Assembly (NCBI RefSeq): GCF_021729845.1
Contig: NZ_CP063397.1
Span: forward strand, 1,068,001-1,132,000
Source: Rhizobium sp. SL42
GTDB lineage: Bacteria > Pseudomonadota > Alphaproteobacteria > Rhizobiales > Rhizobiaceae
Direction: 5' to 3'
DNA length: 64,000 nucleotides
The notes below the pieces were generated by a model, which worked only from the letters and a program-made list of their open reading frames with translations, was not told where the DNA came from and did no database searches. Below are positions 46,069 to 54,617 of this stretch, piece by piece; position 1 is the stretch's first letter, and each line of letters starts with the position of its first letter. A program made the position numbers and the translations under genes.

Positions 46069-47296
46069 TTTCTATTTCCTTGAACAACACGGTTTGGTCG
46101 ATGAGGTAGCGGGCAAAGATCGGCAGGCTGGCGCCGCCGATGGCGCGCGCCTGGGCGCCGACCGCGCCTTCGATGATCTCCGGGATGACGACGCCCTGCA
46201 GGTCGAGGCGATTGACCGCTTCGACGGTGGCCGCCACCAGGCGGCTGCGCACCCAGTCGGGGAAGCCGCCGTCGATGATGGCGGCGGAAAAATCGATGAT
46301 CGAAACGGCGGCGATCACGGCCTGTGCGAGCGCGGCGGCCGTATCCTGGATCCAGATTTCCAGCGGCTCGCCGAAATCGATCCATTCGTCGGCCGCATAC
46401 CAGAGCGGCTGCGGATCGATCCCGCGTTCGCGCAGCAGGTTTTCCAGTACGAAGATTGAGGCAATGTCGAGCAACTGCCGTGTCTGTCCGTGCTTGTCGC
46501 GCACGGGCAGGGGACCGATTGCGCCGGCGGTTCCGGTTCGCCCGACAAACAACGAGGAATTGACCACGATACCGCCGCCGATAAAGGACCCGATGTAGAA
46601 ATAGACGAAGTCCGGATGCTGGGATCCCGCACCGAACACCAGTTCCGCGCCGCAGGCACTGGTTGCGTCGTTGCGCAGATAGACTGGATGGCTCATCCGG
46701 CTCGCCACCTCGGCCTGCAGGTCTACCGTGCGCCAGATCTCCATCGCACCGTCCGGCGCGCCGACCTCTTCCGCCCAGTTCCACAGCTCGAAGGGTGCCG
46801 CGATGCCAATGCCGGCAATGCGCGCCTGGTGCTCCTCGCTCATCTGCGCTTCCATCTCGGCAATGCCCTCGCAAATGAAGGGCAGCAGATGGTCGGGATG
46901 CGGATAGCGATAGGTTTGGTGCTTCTGCATGCGGATCTGCCCGACGAAATCCATCAGCACCAGGTCCGCGCTGCGTCGGCCGATTTTCACCCCGAACGAA
47001 AAGACCGCTTCCGGATTGAGATACATCGGGATGGAGGGTTGCCCCACGCGGCCACGCACCGGTTCGCCGCGCAGAAGCAGCTTGTCGTTTTCCAGCGAGC
47101 GCATGATGACCGACACGGTCTGGGCGGACAATCCGGTCATCCGGGCGATATCCGCCTTCGAGTAGCCACGGTTCTGCCGGACCAGCGAAAGCACCAGCCG
47201 CTCGTTGTATGCGCGCACGCGCACCTGGTTCGAGCCGCCGCCGGCACTCACCCTTGGCGTCTGTTCCGCCAGCTGCGCTTGATCATTCTGTGACAC
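46052..47296 (-). CDS. frcR: ROK-family transcriptional regulator of the fructose locus (FrcR)
   Basis: 414 residues. An N-terminal winged helix (VLSLVRQNRGYSKADIARMTGLSAQTVSVIMRSLENDKLL) is followed by a ROK sugar-kinase-like domain. GTG 47296 is preceded by GGAGGAGC. It lies divergently next to frcBCAK, as in Sinorhizobium meliloti where FrcR represses fructose uptake. The ROK zinc-site cysteines are degenerate here, so the domain probably senses sugar without phosphorylating it. Confidence 0.87.
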   Translation of the reverse strand: MSQNDQAQLAEQTPRVSAGGGSNQVRVRAYNERLVLSLVRQNRGYSKADIARMTGLSAQTVSVIMRSLENDKLLLRGEPVRGRVGQPSIPMYLNPEAVFSFGVKIGRRSADLVLMDFVGQIRMQKHQTYRYPHPDHLLPFICEGIAEMEAQMSEEHQARIAGIGIAAPFELWNWAEEVGAPDGAMEIWRTVDLQAEVASRMSHPVYLRNDATSACGAELVFGAGSQHPDFVYFYIGSFIGGGIVVNSSLFVGRTGTAGAIGPLPVRDKHGQTRQLLDIASIFVLENLLRERGIDPQPLWYAADEWIDFGEPLEIWIQDTAAALAQAVIAAVSIIDFSAAIIDGGFPDWVRSRLVAATVEAVNRLDLQGVVIPEIIEGAVGAQARAIGGASLPIFARYLIDQTVLFKEIENAEGN

Positions 47297-47354
47297 TTGA
47301 GGTCGCTCCTCCCGACCGCTCCTTCGTAAGGGAGCCTTAGCAGAATGTCACAGC

Positions 47355-47384
47355 GATTTAATAATTCAATTGGATTTATTTATT
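47355..47384. promoter_or_regulatory. AT-rich direct repeats, possible FrcR operator
   Basis: GATTTAATAATT (47355-47366) and GATTTATTTATT (47373-47384) repeat with 18-base periodicity and overlap the -35 of the frcB promoter. AT-rich boxes of this kind are typical of ROK regulators (Mlc/NagC). Inferred only. Confidence 0.35.
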
Positions 47385-47411
47385 GACAGCGAAAATGTTC
47401 TGATGTTCTAA
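47383..47411 (+). promoter_or_regulatory. Putative frcBCAK promoter
   Basis: TTGACA (47383-47388) and TTCTAA (47406-47411) are separated by 17 bases, about 112 bases before the frcB start codon. The -35 is perfect and the -10 moderate. Confidence 0.5.
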
Positions 47412-47522
47412 ATAGCGGCGTGGAGGAGCGGTGCCGGGTGGCGCCGAACCGGGCTGGTAGCGATCGGCCCGGCCGACATGCGACGGCCAGAGGAGCTGGC
47501 TGAACACTTTCGGGAGGAAACT

Positions 47523-48548
47523 ATGAAGAAATCTCTGCTTACCGCTGCCCTGTCGACCCTGGCGCTCGGTGTTGTCTTCGCCGTGCCGGTACAGGCCGCA
47601 GATGTATCGGCATGCCTGATCACCAAGACCGACACCAACCCATTTTTCGTCAAGATGAAGGAAGGCGCAACCGCCAAGGCGGCTGAACTCGGCGTGACCC
47701 TGAAGGCCTATGCCGGCAAGGTTGACGGTGACTCGGAAAGCCAGGTTGCCGCGATTGAAACCTGCATCGCCGACGGTGCCAAGGGCATTCTGCTGACCGC
47801 GTCGGACACCAAGGGCATCGTTCCCGCCGTCCAGAAGGCCCGCGACGCCGGCCTGCTCGTCATTGCGCTCGACACGCCGCTGGAGCCGATCGACTCGGCC
47901 GACATGACATTCGCGACCGACAACCTTCTCGCCGGCGAATTGATCGGCAAGTGGGCGGCAGCCACCCTCGGCGACGCCGCCAAGGACGCCCGCATTGCCT
48001 TCCTCAACCTCACGCCCTCCCAGCCGTCGGTCGACGTCCTGCGCAATCAGGGCTTCATGAAGGGCTTCGGCATCGATGTCGTCGACATCAATAAGATCGG
48101 CGACGAAACCGATCCGCGTATCGTCGGTCACGACGTCACCAACGGCAATGAAGAAGGCGGTCGTACCGCGATGGAAAACCTTCTCCAGAAGGATCCGACC
48201 ATCAACGTCGTGCACACCATCAACGAACCGGCGGCCGCTGGTGCCTATGAGGCGCTGAAGGCGGTCGGCAAGGAAGGCGACGTCCTGATCGTCTCCGTTG
48301 ACGGCGGTTGCCCGGGTGTGAAGAACGTCGCGGAAGGCGTTATCGGTGCCACATCGCAGCAGTATCCGCTGCTCATGGCATCGCTTGGCATCGAAGCGAT
48401 TAAGAAGTTTGCCGATAGCGGTGAAAAGCCGGCTGCGACCGAAGGCAAGAACTTCTTCGACACCGGCGTGGCACTCGTCACCGACAAGCCGGCTGCCGGC
48501 GTCGAATCGATCGACACCAAGGCAGGCCTGGACAAGTGCTGGGGCTGA
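47523..48548 (+). CDS. frcB: Fructose ABC transporter, periplasmic binding protein
   Basis: 341 residues. Signal peptide [20 protein letters not shown] with cleavage near VQAA, then a type 1 periplasmic-binding fold ([20 protein letters not shown], and [19 protein letters not shown]). It would bind fructose and present it to FrcC. GGGAGGAAACT precedes the ATG. The 172-base gap to frcC carries two hairpins that may allow higher levels of this component than of the membrane parts. Confidence 0.9.
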   Translation: MKKSLLTAALSTLALGVVFAVPVQAADVSACLITKTDTNPFFVKMKEGATAKAAELGVTLKAYAGKVDGDSESQVAAIETCIADGAKGILLTASDTKGIVPAVQKARDAGLLVIALDTPLEPIDSADMTFATDNLLAGELIGKWAAATLGDAAKDARIAFLNLTPSQPSVDVLRNQGFMKGFGIDVVDINKIGDETDPRIVGHDVTNGNEEGGRTAMENLLQKDPTINVVHTINEPAAAGAYEALKAVGKEGDVLIVSVDGGCPGVKNVAEGVIGATSQQYPLLMASLGIEAIKKFADSGEKPAATEGKNFFDTGVALVTDKPAAGVESIDTKAGLDKCWG

Positions 48549-48597
48549 TCCCCAGCCCGGTCTGACGGCGAAGTTCTGGCGGGAGACATCCCGCCAG
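48538..48597 (+). promoter_or_regulatory. Two tandem hairpins between frcB and frcC
   Basis: The first is GCTGGGG/CCCCAGC with loop CTGAT, which contains the frcB stop (48538-48556). The second is CTGGCGGG/CCCGCCAG with loop AGACAT (48576-48597). Both are perfect stems without T-runs, typical of elements that protect an upstream message or partly terminate. Confidence 0.55.
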
Positions 48598-48720
48598 CCA
48601 ATGTACGAAGCGCCCGGCCCCGGCGGCGGTCCAATCCAGGCAGCTGCCCAACCCAATCAACGGTAGGCCGGGCGTGTCCTTCGTGTAGAAAGAATTCCAT
48701 AACGGCAGGGAGGATAACCC

Positions 48721-49803
48721 ATGCAGCCGGCCAATCCCGAAACGCGGACTGCGCAGGACTTCGAAAAGGTCCTGACCCAGAGTTCGACCCAGATCGCCTC
48801 GTTTGATCGCCATGAGCGAAGCGCTCTTGAGCATTTCCAGCACTTTCTACATTCGAGCCCTGCGGCAGTTGCCTTGATCGTTCTGGTCCTGTCGCTTGCG
48901 GCCTTCGGCACCATTCTCGGCGGCAAGTTCTTCTCGGCCTTCACCCTGACGCTGATCCTGCAGCAGGTGGCGATTGTCGGCATCGTGGGGGCGGCCCAGA
49001 CGCTGGTGATCCTGACCGCCGGCATCGATCTCTCTGTCGGCGCGATCATGGTCCTGTCCTCGGTGGTCATGGGCCAGTTCGCCTTCCGTTACGGTCTTCC
49101 GCCTTCGCTGGCCGTACTTTGCGGTTTTGCAGTCGGTGCGGCCTGCGGCTTCATCAACGGCGTGCTTGTGGCACGCATGAAACTGCCGCCCTTTATCGTC
49201 ACGCTCGGCATGTGGCAGATCGTTCTGGCGACCAATTTTCTCTATTCCGCCAATGAAACCATCCGTGCCCAGGATATCGCCGCCAATGCGCCGATCCTGA
49301 AATTCTTCGGCGAGAACGTCCGCATGGGTGGCGCGGTCCTGACCTACGGCGTCATCGCCATGGTACTGCTCGTCGCTCTGCTGTGGTATGTCCTCAACTA
49401 CACAGCCTGGGGACGGCATGTCTACGCGGTCGGCGACGATCCGGAAGCGGCGGAACTTGCCGGCGTCAACGTGAAGCGCATGCTGGTTTCGGTCTATACC
49501 TTGTCCGGCCTGATCTGCGCGCTCGCTGGCTGGGCCCTGATCGGCCGCATCGGTTCGGTCTCGCCGACGGCGGGTCAGTTTGCCAACATAGAATCCATCA
49601 CGGCCGTTGTGATCGGCGGCATCTCGTTGTTCGGCGGACGTGGATCGATCCTCGGAATGCTGTTCGGCGCATTGATCGTCGGCGTCTTCCAGCTCGGTCT
49701 GCGCCTCATCGGCACAGACCCGCAATGGACCTATCTCCTGATTGGCGTCCTGATTATCTCCGCCGTTGCAATCGACCAGTGGATCAGAAAGGTAGCAGGC
49801 TGA
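48721..49803 (+). CDS. frcC: Fructose ABC transporter, permease
   Basis: 360 residues, BPD_transp_2 family (RbsC-like), with an approx. 45-residue cytoplasmic N-terminus and about eight to ten membrane helices. Family motifs include TLVILTAGIDLSVGAIM and GGISLFGGRGSILGMLFGA. It forms the inner-membrane channel for FrcB-delivered sugar. Its stop overlaps the frcA start (TGATG). Confidence 0.92.
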   Translation: MQPANPETRTAQDFEKVLTQSSTQIASFDRHERSALEHFQHFLHSSPAAVALIVLVLSLAAFGTILGGKFFSAFTLTLILQQVAIVGIVGAAQTLVILTAGIDLSVGAIMVLSSVVMGQFAFRYGLPPSLAVLCGFAVGAACGFINGVLVARMKLPPFIVTLGMWQIVLATNFLYSANETIRAQDIAANAPILKFFGENVRMGGAVLTYGVIAMVLLVALLWYVLNYTAWGRHVYAVGDDPEAAELAGVNVKRMLVSVYTLSGLICALAGWALIGRIGSVSPTAGQFANIESITAVVIGGISLFGGRGSILGMLFGALIVGVFQLGLRLIGTDPQWTYLLIGVLIISAVAIDQWIRKVAG

Positions 49804-50585
49804 TGACCCCGGAACCCATTCTCACCGCCCGCGGACTTGTGAAACGCTATGGTCGCGTAACCGCGCTCGACAATGCCGATTTCGACCTCTATCCGGGCGA
49901 AATCCTCGCCGTCATCGGCGACAACGGTGCCGGAAAGTCTTCGCTGATCAAGGCGATTTCCGGTGCGGTCATCCCCGACGATGGCGAGATCCGCCTCGAT
50001 GGGACGCCGGTGCAGTTCCGGTCGCCTATCGAGGCCCGCAAGGCCGGCATCGAGACGGTGTATCAGAACCTTGCCTTGTCTCCGGCACTCTCGATTGCCG
50101 ACAATATGTTCCTCGGTCGCGAGATCCGCAAACCGGGCATCATGGGCTCGGTCTTCCGTTCGCTCGATCGCGCCGCGATGGAAAAGATCGCCCGCGACAA
50201 GCTGTCTGAGCTTGGCCTGATGACGATCCAGAACATCAACCAGGCGGTGGAAACCCTCTCGGGTGGCCAGCGTCAGGGGGTTGCCGTCGCGCGTGCCGCC
50301 GCCTTCGGCTCAAAGGTCATCATCCTCGATGAGCCGACGGCCGCCCTGGGTGTCAAGGAGAGCCGCAAGGTTCTGGAACTGATCCTCGATGTGCGCTCTC
50401 GCGGCATGCCGATCGTTCTGATTTCACACAATATGCCGCATGTGTTCGAGGTCGCGGATCGCATCCATGTCCATCGTCTCGGCAAGCGCCTGTGCGTCAT
50501 CAATCCGAAGGACTACACCATGTCGGATGCCGTGGCCTTCATGACCGGTGCCCGCGAGGCCCCGCAGGCGGACCTTGCCGCATGA
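49803..50585 (+). CDS. frcA: Fructose ABC transporter, ATP-binding protein
   Basis: 260 residues, a single ABC cassette rather than the duplicated form common in ribose-type systems. Walker A GDNGAGKSS, Q-loop VYQNLALSPALS, signature LSGGQRQ, Walker B VIILDEPTAALG and the switch His in ISHNM are all present. The start overlaps the frcC stop by one base and the end overlaps frcK by four. Confidence 0.94.
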   Translation: MTPEPILTARGLVKRYGRVTALDNADFDLYPGEILAVIGDNGAGKSSLIKAISGAVIPDDGEIRLDGTPVQFRSPIEARKAGIETVYQNLALSPALSIADNMFLGREIRKPGIMGSVFRSLDRAAMEKIARDKLSELGLMTIQNINQAVETLSGGQRQGVAVARAAAFGSKVIILDEPTAALGVKESRKVLELILDVRSRGMPIVLISHNMPHVFEVADRIHVHRLGKRLCVINPKDYTMSDAVAFMTGAREAPQADLAA

Positions 50586-51205
50586 GCGGGGAGCTCAAGG
50601 CACTGGTTGCTGAAATCGAGAAACGGGCGCAATCCAGCGCCCGTTTCATCGTCGCCATTGCCGGTCCGCCCGGAGCCGGAAAATCGACGCTTGCGGACCG
50701 CCTCCACGAAAGGTTGCTCGCCCGCGGCCAGGCCGCCACGGTGCTGCCGATGGATGGCTTTCACCTCGACAATGGCATCTTGCAGGATCGTGGCCTGCTG
50801 CCGCGCAAAGGCGCACCCGAGACCTTCGATGTGCGCGGCCTTGGCGATATCTTGCGTGCCGTGCGCGCCGGGGGCGAGGTTCTCGTTCCGGTCTTCGACC
50901 GCAGCCGGGAACTGGCCATTGCCGCTGCCCGCTGTATCTCGAAGGAGGATCGCATCATCCTGGCGGAGGGCAACTATCTCTTGCTGGATGATGAGCCCTG
51001 GAGCCTGCTGGCGCCGCTGTTTGATTTCACCGTCATGGTATCACCAGCCGTTAACGAATTGGAGCGGCGGCTGGTCGAACGCTGGCAGGGTTTCGGCATG
51101 ACGCCCGACGAAATCGCCGCCAAGGTTGGCGGAAACGATCTTCCCAACGGACGGCTGGTTCTGAAAAACAGCCGCCAGGCAGACGTTAGTTTGGATATTT
51201 TCTAG
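50582..51205 (+). CDS. frcK: P-loop kinase of the fructose operon (FrcK)
   Basis: 207 residues, related to uridine kinase/pantothenate kinase-type P-loop proteins, not PfkB or ROK kinases. Walker A is GPPGAGKSTLA; further motifs are LPMDGFHLDNG, RGLLPRKGAPETFDV and VFDRSRE. The frcA stop and frcK start overlap (ATGA). In Sinorhizobium frcK was named as a putative kinase of the fructose operon; direct evidence of fructokinase activity is not known to me. A PfkB fructokinase lies at 58.9 kb. Confidence 0.85.
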   Translation: MSGELKALVAEIEKRAQSSARFIVAIAGPPGAGKSTLADRLHERLLARGQAATVLPMDGFHLDNGILQDRGLLPRKGAPETFDVRGLGDILRAVRAGGEVLVPVFDRSRELAIAAARCISKEDRIILAEGNYLLLDDEPWSLLAPLFDFTVMVSPAVNELERRLVERWQGFGMTPDEIAAKVGGNDLPNGRLVLKNSRQADVSLDIF

Positions 51206-51418
51206 TTATTACAAATAGTTGTTGGATTTGCATGTTTGTAAATCCTTAAGTTCTAATTAAATCGCTGGTCGCTAAAATTGTATGTATTTGCTTCAGCGAA
51301 TTTCAGCCTCCTCTTGATACAACTCCTCCATGAAAGATTAACGCTGACACCCATGTCGTGGCGGTAACAGCCAACGGGATGGCTCGCTTTGGATCGGTGT
51401 CGGAAAGGGGAGTGTGAA
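51206..51418. other. AT-rich intergenic region upstream of the signalling cluster
   Basis: 213 bases, distinctly AT-rich in the first 130. It holds an imperfect inverted repeat GGATTTGCA/TGTAAATCC (51223-51244), possibly part of the frcK transcript end. No clear promoter could be fixed. Confidence 0.4.
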
Positions 51419-51808
51419 ATGACAATTCTGATCGTTGAAGACAACCCGACCAATGCGATGATCCTCAAGCATCTGGCGAAGAAGGTGACCGACGAGGAAA
51501 TCCGCGTCGAACCGGATGGCGCATCTGCCCTTGCCCTTTGCCACAGTCATGCCTTTTCCATGCTGATCGTCGACCATATGCTGCCGGGCCTCTCTGGTCT
51601 GCAGTTCGTCAAGGCGGTTCGCCTGATGGATCGTTATGCCGATGTACCCGTGATCATGGTGACGGCCGATACGGAGCCGCGCCTTCGTGAAAGCGCCGAA
51701 GCAAGCGGCGTGACGGACTTCCTGACCAAGCCCGTGGAAGCCGTGGCTTTCCGCCAGCTCCTTGCCGATCATCTTGGCGCCAATACCGAACTCTCGAAAT
51801 CGGCGTGA
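51419..51808 (+). CDS. Stand-alone receiver (CheY-like) protein
   Basis: 129 residues consisting only of a REC domain. The acidic pair is in VEDNPTN, the phospho-acceptor Asp in LIVDHMLPG, the Thr in MVTADTEP and the Lys in FLTKPVE. There is no output domain, so it acts by protein-protein contact. GGGGAGTGTGAA precedes the ATG. It is the first gene of a four-gene signalling cluster, 27 bases before the SUOX-like gene. Confidence 0.9.
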   Translation: MTILIVEDNPTNAMILKHLAKKVTDEEIRVEPDGASALALCHSHAFSMLIVDHMLPGLSGLQFVKAVRLMDRYADVPVIMVTADTEPRLRESAEASGVTDFLTKPVEAVAFRQLLADHLGANTELSKSA

Positions 51809-51835
51809 GCCGGGCCTGAGCCTGAGGAAAGAGCC

Positions 51836-52330
51836 ATGAAGCGCATTCTGATCGCATTGCTGGCTGCAGCCATGTCGGGTGTCTCCGCATTCGCGCTGGA
51901 AGCACCAACCGGCCTGATCGTCCTGACCGTCAAGGGCGCCGTGACCAACACCAATGTCGGCGACACCGCCGCTTTTGATCTCGCAATGCTGGAAAAGCTC
52001 GAGAGCCGCAAGGCGTTGGTCGAAACCCCGTGGACGACTGGCAAGACGACTTTCGAAGGGCCGCTTCTGCGCGCTGTGCTTGAGGAAGCCGGGGCATCCG
52101 GCACGACCCTCACCGTGCGCGCCCTCAATGAATATTCTGCTGAAATTCCGATGATCGACGCGGAAATCGCCACCATCCTGGCAACGCGTCAGGATGGGCA
52201 ACGCATGTCGGTGCGCGAGAAAGGTCCTTTGATGCTTGTCTATCCGTTTGACCTTGATCCGGGCCTGTACAACGAAAAGTACTTTTCGCGTTCGGTCTGG
52301 CAGATCAAGGAAATCGAGGTCGCCAAGTGA
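51836..52330 (+). CDS. Exported SUOX-fold-like (molybdopterin-oxidoreductase-like) protein lacking cysteine
   Basis: 164 residues. Signal peptide RILIALLAAAMSGVSAFA, then a compact beta domain with the spacing of the oxidoreductase-molybdopterin-binding fold: VLTVKGAVTNTN, FEGPLLRAVLEEAG, VRALNEYSAEIPM, GPLMLVYPFD and WQIKEIEV. The mature protein contains no cysteine, so the thiolate ligand of Mo in sulfite-oxidase-type enzymes is missing; catalysis is unlikely and ligand binding more probable. The last four bases overlap the hybrid kinase start (GTGA). Confidence 0.72.
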   Translation: MKRILIALLAAAMSGVSAFALEAPTGLIVLTVKGAVTNTNVGDTAAFDLAMLEKLESRKALVETPWTTGKTTFEGPLLRAVLEEAGASGTTLTVRALNEYSAEIPMIDAEIATILATRQDGQRMSVREKGPLMLVYPFDLDPGLYNEKYFSRSVWQIKEIEVAK

Positions 52331-54600
52331 TAGACCAGCGGGCAACAGTCAAACAGGTCGCGGGTGAGGGCAGCGTTGCCTTGATCCTGCAGATCCTGTG
52401 TGCTGTGCTCCTCTTTGTGCTGATCCTGCTCTTTGTCGATATCGCTCGCCAATACCGGATCATGGAAGACGGCGTGCGCGAAAATGCCCTGTGGTCGGTC
52501 TATCAGCTGGACCGCGAGGTCAGGACTTTGGAAAACGGCCTGGCCGATGTCCGCAATCAGCCCGCGACCGACGAGCTTCATGAAGAACTCGCTTTGCGCT
52601 ACGACATTCTGTATTCGCGCGCGGATATTATTCAGGAAGCCAAGTTCGGCAGCTATTTTGCCGACGATCAGCAGATCCGCAATCTGATTGGCGGCATTGT
52701 TGCAGGCGTTCGTGCCCAGCAGCCGTTGTTTGACCGCTATGTCGCTGGCCGGTTTCCGACCGATGCGGAGCTCGATGAACTCGCGACAGCTCTGGCTTCC
52801 TTGGCGTTGCGCACGCAAGAGCTGTTGATCTACACCAATGCCCGTCTCAGCCAGGAGCGTGCCGATAGCCGGGACCTCATCTTTGGCCTGGAGCGGACCT
52901 CGTTCGTGATGCTCGGGCTGTTGATGGTGTCCGTCGTCTTCCTCGTGGTCACGCTGAACCGGCAGCTCAGATCCGTTCGCGAAACCAGCCGCGAGCTGGA
53001 GGTCATGGCCAGCCAGCTGTCAGAGGCCTATGAAGCGGCCGATGCGGGAAACCGGGCGAAGTCGCAGTTCATGGCAACCATGGGCCATGAGATCCGTACC
53101 CCCCTGAATGCCATCCTCGGCATGTCGGAATTGCTGGAGCTTTCGGAACTGCCGGAAGACACGCTCTACAGCGTCAAGACCATTCGCTCCTCCGGCGAAG
53201 CCTTGCTCGAAGTGATCAACGAGATCCTCGATTTCTCCAAGATCGAACACGGCAAGCTTGAGCTTGAGCAGCGGGCATTCGATGTCTGCGGGCTTGCCGA
53301 AAGCACCGTCAGCATCATCCGCGGTCGTGCCGAAGATCACAAGAACACGGTCATCCTCGACCTGCCGGAATCGCTGAACACGCTGTTCGTCAGGACTGAT
53401 CCGACCCGTTTGCGTCAGGTCCTGCTCAATCTCCTGTCCAATGCGGCGAAATTCACCCATGACGGAACGGTCACGTTGCGCCTGCGCGAGTTCTATCGCG
53501 AGGGCAAGCTGATGATCCGCTTCGAGGTGGAAGATACGGGCATCGGTATCGATGAGGCAGGCCTCGACAAGTTGTTCAAGCCGTTTTCGCAAGTCGATGC
53601 CTCGATCAGCCGTCGGTATGGTGGCACCGGCCTTGGCCTGACCATCTGCAAGCAGATTGTCGAAAAGCTCGGCGGCGAACTCGGCATGAGCAGCACCGTC
53701 GGCGTCGGCAGCATTTTCTGGTTCGAACTGTCCGTCGTGCCTGTCAGCCGCGAAGACATCAAGAAACTGACGGCCACGCGCGACAGCGAAGAGGATCTGC
53801 CCCGGTTGAAAATCCTCCTCGTGGAAGACAACCGGGTCAACCAGATCGTCGCTACGCGCTTCCTGTCCAGGCTCGGCCAGGATGTGGAGATCGCCAATGA
53901 CGGTACGGAAGCCGTGGTCCTTGCTCGCCAGCAGAAGTTCGACCTCGTGTTGATGGACATGCAGATGCCGGTGATGGACGGCATCGAGGCCACGCGCCGG
54001 ATCATCGCCGAGCGCGGTCCGTCGGCCGAAACGCCGATCATCGCGATGACCGCCAATGCCTCGGATGACGACCGCCGTCGCTGCCTGGATGCCGGCATGT
54101 CCGGCTTCGAATCCAAACCGGTAACTCTGGAAAGGTTGCGCAAGATGATTGCCGACGCAACGAACCCTGTCGACGAAACGGTGCTGCCGGCCACGGCCGA
54201 CATCAGTGAAGAAGCCCCGGGCCTGCCGCAGCCGGACTTGAGCGACGTCATGCCGCTCCAGGCTCTGCCGGGCCTGCCGGGTCTCGGGATCGAGGGCCTT
54301 GATGAGGCGCGCCATGCCGAACTTGTCGATGCGCTCGGCGAGGAGGTTTTCCAGGAACTGGTCGAATCGTTCTTCGACGACGCGACATCCCTGATGGTCG
54401 ATCTCAACCAGGCGGTGCAGAAGCCGGACCCGGAAAAGATCGATCGTGTCCTGCACACGATCAAGGGCGCGGCGGTCAACGTCGGGCTGAACGAAATTGC
54501 GGTAAAGGCGAATGCCCTGCGGGGGCATCCGCCATCGCCGGCACAAGTCGAATTGCTGGGCGAAGAAATCCTCGCCCTTAAATTTAAATTGGTAGCCTGA
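52327..54600 (+). CDS. Hybrid sensor histidine kinase with receiver and Hpt domains
   Basis: 757 residues. The order is: membrane helix (about 17-40), periplasmic helical sensor (about 41-195), second helix (VMLGLLMVSVVFLVVTL), HisKA with GHEIRTPLNAIL, HATPase with NLLSNAAKFTH, DTGIGI and GTGLGLTI, REC with LVEDNRVNQ and LVLMDMQMPVMDG, and C-terminal Hpt with HTIKGAAVNVG. Starts with GTG overlapping the SUOX-like gene. All relay steps are in one chain, so the phosphoryl group can pass from Hpt to the neighbouring receiver proteins. Confidence 0.93.
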   Translation: MIDQRATVKQVAGEGSVALILQILCAVLLFVLILLFVDIARQYRIMEDGVRENALWSVYQLDREVRTLENGLADVRNQPATDELHEELALRYDILYSRADIIQEAKFGSYFADDQQIRNLIGGIVAGVRAQQPLFDRYVAGRFPTDAELDELATALASLALRTQELLIYTNARLSQERADSRDLIFGLERTSFVMLGLLMVSVVFLVVTLNRQLRSVRETSRELEVMASQLSEAYEAADAGNRAKSQFMATMGHEIRTPLNAILGMSELLELSELPEDTLYSVKTIRSSGEALLEVINEILDFSKIEHGKLELEQRAFDVCGLAESTVSIIRGRAEDHKNTVILDLPESLNTLFVRTDPTRLRQVLLNLLSNAAKFTHDGTVTLRLREFYREGKLMIRFEVEDTGIGIDEAGLDKLFKPFSQVDASISRRYGGTGLGLTICKQIVEKLGGELGMSSTVGVGSIFWFELSVVPVSREDIKKLTATRDSEEDLPRLKILLVEDNRVNQIVATRFLSRLGQDVEIANDGTEAVVLARQQKFDLVLMDMQMPVMDGIEATRRIIAERGPSAETPIIAMTANASDDDRRRCLDAGMSGFESKPVTLERLRKMIADATNPVDETVLPATADISEEAPGLPQPDLSDVMPLQALPGLPGLGIEGLDEARHAELVDALGEEVFQELVESFFDDATSLMVDLNQAVQKPDPEKIDRVLHTIKGAAVNVGLNEIAVKANALRGHPPSPAQVELLGEEILALKFKLVA

Positions 54601-54617
54601 GAGGCACGGAGGCGTTC

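Noticed and set aside
51223..51244. Inverted repeat GGATTTGCA/TGTAAATCC as a Mur box
   Set aside because: It partly resembles TGCAAAT-type boxes but no manganese gene follows and one arm position mismatches; composition is simply AT-rich.
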